Assembly: GCA_016458225.1 (NCBI GenBank) | Contig: JAEMGR010000036.1 | Coordinates: 62,001 to 126,000, forward strand | Direction: 5' to 3' | Source: Myxococcaceae bacterium JPH2 | Lineage (GTDB): Bacteria > Myxococcota > Myxococcia > Myxococcales > Myxococcaceae | DNA: 64,000 nucleotides | Part shown: in pieces, positions 35,235 through 42,501 of the stretch | How the letters are laid out: each line of letters starts with the position of its first letter | Position numbering within the stretch: position 1 is the stretch's first letter | Translations under genes and position numbers: made by a program | Notes under the pieces: generated by a model | Seen by the model: the letters and a program-made list of their open reading frames with translations, nothing else | Database searches by the model: none | What the model was told of the DNA's origin: nothing

Positions 35235-36578
35235 ATGTCGGAAGTGTTGGACGATGGATTGCCGGAGTCCTCTCCGGACACTCCGTCCTCTCGTCTGCCG
35301 GGCTTCCATCGCCGCGGCGTGGACGAGCGATGGCGGGAGCTGGCGCGGCGGGGACATGTCTCACTGGAAGAGCTGCGCGTCTTGCGCGGGTGGGAGGCTT
35401 CTTCCTTCGATGTCGTGAACCAGATGATCGAAAACGCGGTGGGGGTGTTCTCCCTACCGCTGGGGTTGGGGCTGAACCTCACCGTCAACGGGCGCGACCA
35501 TGTGGTGCCCATGGCGGTGGAGGAGCCCTCGGTGGTCGCGGCGGTGTCGTTCGCGGCCAAGGTGGTGCGCCAGGCGGGTGGCTTCACCGCCGAGGCGGAT
35601 GACTCCACCATGATTGCCCAGGTGCAGCTCACCCGGTACGGCTCGGCCGAGGTGGCGCGCTCGCGGGTGCTGGCGGCGCGCGAGCCCTTGCTCGCCCTGG
35701 CCAACAGCTTCCATCCCTCGTTGCAGCGACGGGGCGGCGGCGCGCGCGACGTGCAGGTGCGCATCCTGCCCGCTCCCGAGGGGCCGCAGGGCGAGCCGCT
35801 CTTCATCGTGCACCTGCTGGTGGACACCCAGGAGGCCATGGGCGCCAACCTCATCAACACCATGGCCGAGGGCGTGGCGCCGCTCATCGAGCAGCTCACC
35901 GGCGGGCGCGTCTTCGTGCGCATCCTGTCGAACCTCGCGGATCAACGGCTGGCGCGCGCCTCGTGCCGGATTCCCTTGGAGGCGCTGGCGGACTTCGACC
36001 TGCCCGGCGAGGCCATCGCCGAGGGCATCCTCCAAGCGAGCCGCTTCGCCGAGGCAGACCCCTACCGCGCGGCCACGCACAACAAGGGCGTGATGAACGG
36101 CATCGACGCGGTGGCCATCGCCACGGGGCAGGACTGGCGGGCCATCGAGGCGGGCGCGCATGCGTATGCCTGCCGGATGGGGCGCTACGGGCCGCTGTCT
36201 CGCTGGACGCTGGAGCAAGGCCACCTGGTGGGGCGCATCGAGCTGCCGCTGGCGCTGGGCCTGGTGGGCGGTCCCATCCGCATCCACCCCGGCGCGCAGC
36301 TCGGGCTCAAGTTGCTGCGTGTGTCGTCGGTGCGCGAGCTGGCCATGGTGTTCGCGTCGGTGGGGCTGGCGCAGAACTTCGCGGCGGTGCGCGCGCTGGG
36401 CTCGGTGGGAATCCAGAAGGGCCACATGGCGCTGCACGCGCGCTGCGTCGCCGTCACGGCGGGCGCTCGAGGTCCGGACGTGGAGAAGGTGGCGCGGCTG
36501 CTCGTGGAGCGCGGCAGCGTGAAGGTGGACACCGCGCGCGAGATCCTCGCCTCGTTCCCGGAACTCGCCGCGCCATGA
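35235..36578 (+). CDS. mvaA: Hydroxymethylglutaryl-CoA reductase, class II-like
   Basis: 447 residues from ATG 35235, with GGGGG six bases upstream. The family motif MIENAVGVFSLPLGLGLN at about residues 67-84 carries the catalytic ENxxG Glu, and later FIVHLLVDTQEAMGANLINTM binds the cofactor/substrate region. THNKGVMNGIDAVAIATGQDWRAIEAG holds the catalytic Lys and Asp region of class II (bacterial) enzymes. Length and N-terminus match Pseudomonas MvaA rather than the eukaryotic class I. In myxobacteria the mevalonate route supplies isoprenoids, and its place at the head of an operon beside squalene and sterol genes suggests it feeds them. The stop overlaps the next ATG. Confidence 0.9.
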   Translation: MSEVLDDGLPESSPDTPSSRLPGFHRRGVDERWRELARRGHVSLEELRVLRGWEASSFDVVNQMIENAVGVFSLPLGLGLNLTVNGRDHVVPMAVEEPSVVAAVSFAAKVVRQAGGFTAEADDSTMIAQVQLTRYGSAEVARSRVLAAREPLLALANSFHPSLQRRGGGARDVQVRILPAPEGPQGEPLFIVHLLVDTQEAMGANLINTMAEGVAPLIEQLTGGRVFVRILSNLADQRLARASCRIPLEALADFDLPGEAIAEGILQASRFAEADPYRAATHNKGVMNGIDAVAIATGQDWRAIEAGAHAYACRMGRYGPLSRWTLEQGHLVGRIELPLALGLVGGPIRIHPGAQLGLKLLRVSSVRELAMVFASVGLAQNFAAVRALGSVGIQKGHMALHARCVAVTAGARGPDVEKVARLLVERGSVKVDTAREILASFPELAAP

Positions 36579-38827
36579 TGGAGCCGGCGGGAGACGCGCC
36601 GTCTGCATTCACCTGGCTGGCCGACGCCGTTCATCGGCACGGCCGCTGGGTGCTCGTGGGCAGCGGCGTGCTCCTCGCCCTGGCGGTCTGGGTGCTGGCT
36701 CTGGGGGGGCATCTCACCACCGGCACCATCGACGGCGTCGAGTCCGCGCGGGCCGAGGCGCTCGCTCGGGGCGCCGCCGCGGGCTCGAATGATCAGACGC
36801 TGGCGGTCATCTTCCACCGCGACGACTGGCGCGCGGACGCAGCGCCGTTCCAGGGCGCGGTGTCCCAGGTGCTCGCGCGCGTGGAGAAGCTGCCGGAGGT
36901 GGAGTCGGTGGTGTCTCCCGTGGGTGCGCCCGAGGCCTATCGCGCGCGCTTCGTGGCAGGCACCGGTCACGACGTGCTCGCGCTGGTGCGATTGAAGGGC
37001 GGTGAGCGCGAGGCCACCGCCGCGTTCCCCACGGTGAGCGCCGCGCTCCAGGACCCACGCCTGAGGACCACTATCACCGGCAAGGTGGCTTTCCTCGATG
37101 CGCTCAATGCGCTGCTGGCCCACGACCTCCTGCGCGCCGAACTCATCTCCTTCCCGCTGGCGCTGGTGGTGCTGCTCTGGGTCTTCCGCTCCGTCGTGGC
37201 CGCCGCGCTGCCGCTGGTGGTGGGCGGACTGGCGGTGCTCTGCGGCGTGGCGGGCGTGCTGCTCCTGTCGCGCGTCACGAACATGGCGCAGTACACGCTC
37301 AACGTCGTGTCGCTCATCGGCCTGGGCGTGGCCATCGACTACTCGCTGTTCATCGTCAGCCGCTTCCGCGCGGAGCTGGGCGCGGGGCGCTCGACGGAGC
37401 AGGCCCTGGCGCGCACGCTGGACACGGCGGGCCGAGCGGTCGCGTTCTCCGGACTGGCCGTCACGGTGGGGCTGGGCGGGCTCTTGTTCTTCCGAGGCTC
37501 GTACCTGAGCGCCATGGGGCTGGGCGGCGCGCTGGTGGTGGCCTTCGCGGTGTTGTTCGCGCTCACCGCGCTGCCCGCGCTGCTGTCGTGGCTGGGGCCT
37601 CGGGTGGACCTGGGCCGACTGCCCTTCGTGAACCGCGTGGGGCGGGGCGGAGGCTGGCACGCGCTGGCCACCTGGGTGATGCGTCATCCGTGGTGGGTGC
37701 TCCTGCCCACGCTCGTGCTGCTGCTGGCCATGGGGCTGCCGTTCCGGCGCTTGCAGCTGGCGGCCACGGACATCACCGCGCTGCCCGAGGACACGCCCGC
37801 GCGCCAGGGCGCGGCGACGCTGGCCCGGCTGTTTCCTCGCGAGGCCGCGACCCGCGTGCTGGTGGTGGTGGAGTTCCCGTCGGGGAACCCCTTCACGCCC
37901 GCGCGGGCCAGCGCGCTGTACGACGCGAGCCGACGCATCGCCGCGTTGCCAGGGGTGTTGGGCGTGGAGAGCGCGGTGGACCTCGCGCCGGGGATGGATC
38001 GCTCACGGCTGGAGCAGATGGCCGCCGCGCCGCCGGAGGCCCTGCCGCCAGCGCTGCGCGCCGCGCGCAACGCCTACTTGAGTGGCCACGCGGCGGTGAT
38101 GCAGGTGCTGACGTCCGCTGCGCCCACCAGCCCCGAGGCGCGGGCGTTGGTGCGCACGCTGCGCGAGGAGCGCACGGTGGGCGACGGGCACTTGCTGGTG
38201 GGAGGCCAGACGGCCATGGACGTGGACGCGACGGCCTTCGTGCGTCACCACACGCCCGCGGCCGTGGCCTTCGTGATGGGGATGACGTGCGTGGTCCTCT
38301 TCATCCTCCTGCGCTCGGTGGTGCTGCCCTTGAAGGCGCTCTTGATGAACCTGCTGTCGTTGTGCGGCTCGTTCGGCGCGCTGGTGTGGATATTCCAGGA
38401 GGGACACCTCCAGCACCTGCTGCGCTTCGAGCCCGGACCCATCGAGCCCTCGTTGCCCATCCTGTTGTTCTGCGCGCTGTTCGGCTTGTCGATGGACTAC
38501 GAGGTGTTGCTGCTCAGCCGCATCCGCGAGGAGTGGCTGCGCACGGGCGACAACACCCACGCGGTGGCCGAGGGCCTGGAGCGCACGGGTGGGCTCATCA
38601 CCAGCGCGGCGGCCATCATGGTCGCGGTGTTCGCGGCCTTCTCGCTGGCGACGGTGGTGGTGGTGAAGGCGATGGGCGTGGGCATGGCCATCGCGGTGGC
38701 GCTGGATGCCACGCTGGTGCGGGTGCTCATCGTCCCGTCGATGATGCGGCTGATGGGCGACTTCAACTGGTGGGGGCCCGGCCATTCAGGGCGGCCGGGG
38801 GCGCGGGACTCGGGGACCAGGGGGTGA
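36575..38827 (+). CDS. MMPL/RND-family lipid exporter
   Basis: 750 residues from ATG 36575, overlapping the reductase stop as ATGA. Twelve transmembrane segments occur in two sets of six (one helix then five, twice), each after a periplasmic domain. The two proton-relay helices read GLGVAIDYSLFIVSRFRAEL and FGLSMDYEVLLLSRIREEW, the GxxxDY(S/E) signature of MMPL proteins. Such pumps move mycolates, hopanoids (HpnN) and, in Methylococcus, sterols (BstA). Co-translation with HMG-CoA reductase and closeness to the sterol genes make it a candidate sterol or sterol-glycoside exporter. That assignment is inference. Confidence 0.88.
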   Translation: MMEPAGDAPSAFTWLADAVHRHGRWVLVGSGVLLALAVWVLALGGHLTTGTIDGVESARAEALARGAAAGSNDQTLAVIFHRDDWRADAAPFQGAVSQVLARVEKLPEVESVVSPVGAPEAYRARFVAGTGHDVLALVRLKGGEREATAAFPTVSAALQDPRLRTTITGKVAFLDALNALLAHDLLRAELISFPLALVVLLWVFRSVVAAALPLVVGGLAVLCGVAGVLLLSRVTNMAQYTLNVVSLIGLGVAIDYSLFIVSRFRAELGAGRSTEQALARTLDTAGRAVAFSGLAVTVGLGGLLFFRGSYLSAMGLGGALVVAFAVLFALTALPALLSWLGPRVDLGRLPFVNRVGRGGGWHALATWVMRHPWWVLLPTLVLLLAMGLPFRRLQLAATDITALPEDTPARQGAATLARLFPREAATRVLVVVEFPSGNPFTPARASALYDASRRIAALPGVLGVESAVDLAPGMDRSRLEQMAAAPPEALPPALRAARNAYLSGHAAVMQVLTSAAPTSPEARALVRTLREERTVGDGHLLVGGQTAMDVDATAFVRHHTPAAVAFVMGMTCVVLFILLRSVVLPLKALLMNLLSLCGSFGALVWIFQEGHLQHLLRFEPGPIEPSLPILLFCALFGLSMDYEVLLLSRIREEWLRTGDNTHAVAEGLERTGGLITSAAAIMVAVFAAFSLATVVVVKAMGVGMAIAVALDATLVRVLIVPSMMRLMGDFNWWGPGHSGRPGARDSGTRG

Positions 38828-38828
38828 G

Positions 38829-40031
38829 GTGGTGAGAGCGCGCGACATCGTGTGGGGGCTGGCGGGAGCGGCGGCGCTGGGCGTGCTGCTGCACGGGCAT
38901 CGGGGATTGATGGCGGGCCTGCGCAGGCGCCCGGCCCTCTCCGCGAAGCCGTTCGAGCCGCCGTCGGTGACCATCATCCGCCCCATCCGAGGCCTGGATG
39001 TGGAGGCGCCCGAGAACGTGCGGGCGCTGCTCGACCTGGACTATCCCGGTGAGTGGGAGGTGCTCTTCGTCTTCGACAGCGAGGCCGACCCGGCGTTCGC
39101 GCCGACGCGCGAGGCGCTGCGCTCCCATCCCACGCGCGCGCGGCGCGTGGAAGTCATCGTCGCGGGCGAGCCACCCGAAGGACTGACGGGCAAGCTCAAC
39201 GCGATGCAGGTGGGCATGGCTCGCGCACGAGGCACGCTCGTGGCGTTCAGCGACTCGGACACCCGTCCGGCTCCCAACGTGCTCACCGCGCTGGTGGGCG
39301 CGCTGCTGGAGGACGAGCGCACGGGCGCCACGTTCGCGCCCGTGTACGCGGCATCCGAGGAGCCGCTGGCGGGAGACGTGGGCTACGGGCTGTTGGTGAA
39401 CGCGTGGTACGGCGCGTCCGTGGCGTGTGCCTCGGGACCGGACGGCGCGCTGCCCTTCATCATGGGCCAGATGATGGTGTTCCGCCGCGAGGCGCTGGAT
39501 GCCATTGGCGGCGTGGGCAGCGCCGCGGGCCAGTTCGTGGACGACATGTACCTGGGGCGCCGCCTGCATGAGGCGGGTTGGAAGAACCGCGTCGTGCATG
39601 CGCCGCTGCGCATCGTCACGGGGCGACTGGGGCTGCGCGCGTTCCTGCGCATCTTCCGTCGGTGGATCCTCTTCTCGCAGAGCGGCCTGCCCTGGTCCTT
39701 CGCCCGGCCCAACTGGGCGCGGGGGGTCTCGGTGTGGCTCGCATGGGGGAGCCTGGCCGTGGCGATGTCGCGGCGCGCCTGGAGCATGGCGGCGCTGGCG
39801 ACGCTGCCCATCGGCTTCTCCGTGTGGAGCCAGGTGCGGTTGCAGCGCGCGTGTCATGGGCCGCCGGTGGCGCCTCGCCACCTGTGGGTGCCCGCGGTGC
39901 TGCCGCTCCTGGGCGCGGGCGTGGCGCTGTCCGCGCGGCTGTCGCGCGAGGTGGACTGGCGCGGACGCGGTTATCGGTTGGACGCGAACGCGCGGCTGGG
40001 CACCACGCGCCCCGCCTTGGCCAGCCAATAG
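38829..40031 (+). CDS. Membrane GT2/GT21 glycosyltransferase, ceramide-glucosyltransferase/HpnI-like
   Basis: 400 residues from GTG 38829 (adjacent GTG 38832 is an alternative), one base after the exporter stop. An N-terminal membrane anchor is followed by VTIIRPIRGLDVEAPENVRALL, LTGKLNAM, the metal site SDSDTRP, a later FVDDMYLGRRL and RIFRRWILFSQ. This is the D1-D2-D3-(Q/R)xxRW layout of GT21, followed by two C-terminal helices. Relatives glycosylate ceramide, or a hopanoid in HpnI. Here the acceptor could be a sterol or sphingolipid. The last 61 bases are shared with the end of the convergent squalene epoxidase gene. Confidence 0.85.
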   Translation: MVRARDIVWGLAGAAALGVLLHGHRGLMAGLRRRPALSAKPFEPPSVTIIRPIRGLDVEAPENVRALLDLDYPGEWEVLFVFDSEADPAFAPTREALRSHPTRARRVEVIVAGEPPEGLTGKLNAMQVGMARARGTLVAFSDSDTRPAPNVLTALVGALLEDERTGATFAPVYAASEEPLAGDVGYGLLVNAWYGASVACASGPDGALPFIMGQMMVFRREALDAIGGVGSAAGQFVDDMYLGRRLHEAGWKNRVVHAPLRIVTGRLGLRAFLRIFRRWILFSQSGLPWSFARPNWARGVSVWLAWGSLAVAMSRRAWSMAALATLPIGFSVWSQVRLQRACHGPPVAPRHLWVPAVLPLLGAGVALSARLSREVDWRGRGYRLDANARLGTTRPALASQ

Positions 40032-41380
40032 ACAGGACGTTGGACGCAGCGATGCCACCACGCTTCCATCTGCTCCACCGCGCTCTCCATGGCGGTCTTC
40101 AACGGCGGACCGGCCGAGCGCAACAGCGGCGCGGCCGAGCGCAGCGGCACGGTCCGCTGCCGGGGCGAGGCCAGGCTCGTGAGCGCATGGCCCACCACGC
40201 AGAGGTACTCGCGGGCCATGACATGCATGCGGGGCTCCTCGGCGGCGAGCAGCGACATGGAGGTTCGTGCGCCGCTGGGGCTGTGCTCCCAATAGCGCAC
40301 GAGCCCGCGACGCAGGGCGCGCATGCCCTCATCCTGGCCGGCGAAGGCGTCATAGAGCGCGGACGCGAGCGCCACGCGGGTGCGCTGCGCGGGGCGTCGC
40401 GCGCGGGCGTACTCCTCCAGCGCGAGCGGGATGTCCGTCCGATGCCGCCGCAGGGCGTCCTGGAGCGCGCGGGCATCGCGGAAGCACGAGGCCATGCCGC
40501 TGGCGGTGAGGGGATGACAGCATGCGGCGGCGTCTCCGACGAGCACGGCGCTGCCCACCCTCACGGTGCCGGAGAGCCGAGCATCATTCGAGGCCAGCCG
40601 GGGCGCGGGGGGGGTCTCCAAGGCACGCAGGACCTCGGCGCGCAGCTCCAAGGGGAGGGCGCCGAGCAGCTCGGGCCGAGCCTGGAGGGTGCTCGCGTTG
40701 CTGCCCAGGGGCAGGTCCACCATCACGCGCGCCACGCCGGGCTGGATGGCGTAGGCCAGCGCGTGCATCGGGCCCCCTACGAAGATGTGCCCGTAGCCAG
40801 GGTGGGGCAGGCTGTCGCTGTCCACGGTGACGCCGAGCATGGTGGAGATGCGGTGCAGGCGCTCGGGGATGCCGAGCATGCGCCGCACGGGCGAGGCTCG
40901 GCCGTCCGCGGCCACCAGGAGCCGGGCGCGGACCGTGTGCTCGGTGCCGTCTTGGATGAAGCGCACGTGGACGCCCTTCGCGTCATTGCGCTCCACCGCC
41001 GTGACGCGCGCCTTGGGAATCAATGTGACGCCGGGGCGCGAGGCCACCGACTCCAGCAGCGGCACGGTGAGCGAGGCATGCTCGAGCGACACGCCCGTGA
41101 CGCCGCGTCCGTAGGGCAGCAGGACGGTATGCCGCGGTGCGTGGAAGCGCACGGCGAAGCCTCGCACGGGCTGGGACGTCCAGCGATCCACCACCGCGTC
41201 GAAGTGCAACGCGCGCAGATCCGCCACGCCGGAGGGGTGCAGCAGCTCTCCCGCAAGTTGTTTGTGGCGGTCCACGCCCGCGTCCACCAACATGACGGAC
41301 ATCCCCAGCCCCGCCATTGCCGCAGCCGCCGCGCAGCCCGCGGGTCCGCCACCGGCAATCACCGCATCGACGTCCCGCAT
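39971..41380 (-). CDS. sqmo: Squalene epoxidase (squalene monooxygenase)
   Basis: 469 residues from ATG 41380, with GGTGGGGG upstream. FAD-binding AVIAGGGPAGCAAA at residues 6-19; GELLHPSG at 44-51, the counterpart of GEFLQPGG in eukaryotic SQLE; the ADG motif at about 157; and LVGDAAACCHPLTASGM at about 278-294, matching the SQLE GDAxNMRHPLTGGGM segment including the HPLT core. The C-terminal helices (SALYDAFAGQDEGMRALRRG, then LSLLAAEEPR) also follow SQLE. It converts squalene to 2,3-oxidosqualene using O2 and a flavin reductant. It is divergent from squalene synthase and the cyclase. Confidence 0.88.
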   Translation of the reverse strand: MRDVDAVIAGGGPAGCAAAAAMAGLGMSVMLVDAGVDRHKQLAGELLHPSGVADLRALHFDAVVDRWTSQPVRGFAVRFHAPRHTVLLPYGRGVTGVSLEHASLTVPLLESVASRPGVTLIPKARVTAVERNDAKGVHVRFIQDGTEHTVRARLLVAADGRASPVRRMLGIPERLHRISTMLGVTVDSDSLPHPGYGHIFVGGPMHALAYAIQPGVARVMVDLPLGSNASTLQARPELLGALPLELRAEVLRALETPPAPRLASNDARLSGTVRVGSAVLVGDAAACCHPLTASGMASCFRDARALQDALRRHRTDIPLALEEYARARRPAQRTRVALASALYDAFAGQDEGMRALRRGLVRYWEHSPSGARTSMSLLAAEEPRMHVMAREYLCVVGHALTSLASPRQRTVPLRSAAPLLRSAGPPLKTAMESAVEQMEAWWHRCVQRPVYWLAKAGRVVPSRAFASNR

Positions 41381-41451
41381 GAAGCCCCCACCTTTTTGTC
41401 CACACAACACTTAGTCACTGACGCGGAGCGCCGCACGGCGTGGAGGAAGCC
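41381..41451. promoter_or_regulatory. Divergent promoter region of sterol genes
   Basis: Only 71 bases separate the epoxidase and squalene-synthase starts. The middle (41393-41418) is AT-richer and holds TTGT-CCAC-ACAA and GTCA-C-TGAC inverted arms. No standard -35/-10 pair is clear. Both ribosome sites (GGTGGGGG reverse, GGAGGA at 41442-41447 forward) are strong. Co-regulation of the three sterol genes from here is likely. Confidence 0.5.
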
Positions 41452-42501
41452 ATGACTGTTCCCGGAGAGTCGTTTTGCCGCACGCAACTGCCCCGGGTGT
41501 CCCGCACCTTCGCGCTCAACATCCCCTTGCTCCCCGAGCCGCTCGACCTGGCCGTGACGGTGGCCTACTTGCTGTGCCGCATCGCGGACACGCTGGAGGA
41601 CGAGGCCCCTGGGGCGCTGCAGGGTGAGCTGCTCACGGCGTTGGCGGAGCTGGTGACCCTGCGGCCGGGCTGGGAAGGCCGTGCCCGCTCCTTCGTCCAG
41701 CGAGCGGGGCCCTCCTTGAGGGGCGAGACGCCGAGCGCGGAGGCGGAGCTGGTCGCCGGCACGCCCACGGTGCTGGAGGCCCTGGCCTCGCTTCCCACGT
41801 GGGTCCAACCGCATATCGCGCGGTGCGTGCGCACCATGACCGACGGCATGGTGCAGATGCAGCGCGAGCACGGCAGCGCGGGGCGCATCCGCGGGCTGCC
41901 AGACCTCGAGGCGACGTTCAGGTACTGCTACTACGTGGCGGGCGTGGTGGGGGAGATGTTGACGGAGCTCTTCATCGACTACTCGCCCCGCGTCGCGCCG
42001 CACGCGTCCACGCTCATCCCGCGCGCTCCCGCGTTCGGTCGCGCGCTGCAGCTCACCAACATCCTCAAGGACGTGCGCGAGGACCTGGACCGGGGCTACT
42101 GCTGGTTGCCGCGGGACCGGATGGCCGCGCACGGCCTGGAGCCCACCACGCTCACGCAGCCTGGCAACCGCGCGCGGGCGGTGGCGATGATGGAGGAGCT
42201 GGTGGCGGTGGCGCGGCGCGAGCTGGACGCCGCGATGGAGTACTCGCTGGCGCTGCCGGTGGAGGAGCCGGGCCTGCGGCTGTTCTGCCTCTATCCGCTC
42301 TTCTTCGCGGCGCTGACGCTCAACGCGCTGGATGGCAACCCCGCGGTGTTCGACCCGGCGCCGGTGAAGATCAGCCGGGACGCGGTGCGCGCGGTGATGC
42401 TGCTCACGCAGGAGCGCGTGGGCTCGGACGGCGCGCTGCGGGCGCTGTACGGGGACTGCTCGCGGACGTCGCATGGGGAGGGGGAGGAGGCAGTGCGGTG
42501 A
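41452..42501 (+). CDS. sqs: Squalene synthase (farnesyl-diphosphate farnesyltransferase)
   Basis: 349 residues from ATG 41452, with GGAGGA 5 bases upstream. The first aspartate-rich motif DTLED is at residues 46-50 and the second, DVREDLDRGYCWLP, begins at 207. The central YCYYVAGVVGEMLTELF is the YCxYVAGxVG signature of squalene synthases rather than phytoene synthases. It condenses two farnesyl diphosphates to presqualene diphosphate and then, with NADPH, squalene. A single gene is used here instead of the HpnCDE route. The stop overlaps the cyclase start (GTGA). Confidence 0.9.
   Translation: MTVPGESFCRTQLPRVSRTFALNIPLLPEPLDLAVTVAYLLCRIADTLEDEAPGALQGELLTALAELVTLRPGWEGRARSFVQRAGPSLRGETPSAEAELVAGTPTVLEALASLPTWVQPHIARCVRTMTDGMVQMQREHGSAGRIRGLPDLEATFRYCYYVAGVVGEMLTELFIDYSPRVAPHASTLIPRAPAFGRALQLTNILKDVREDLDRGYCWLPRDRMAAHGLEPTTLTQPGNRARAVAMMEELVAVARRELDAAMEYSLALPVEEPGLRLFCLYPLFFAALTLNALDGNPAVFDPAPVKISRDAVRAVMLLTQERVGSDGALRALYGDCSRTSHGEGEEAVR

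Noticed and set aside
39971-41380. Annotation as geranylgeranyl reductase or generic FAD monooxygenase
   Set aside because: GELLHPSG, the HPLT segment after GDA and the C-terminal helical region match squalene epoxidases, and the context is squalene synthase plus oxidosqualene cyclase.
41452-42501. Annotation as phytoene synthase of a carotenoid cluster
   Set aside because: The YCxYVAGxVG motif and the coupled cyclase favour squalene synthase, and no carotenoid desaturase is present.
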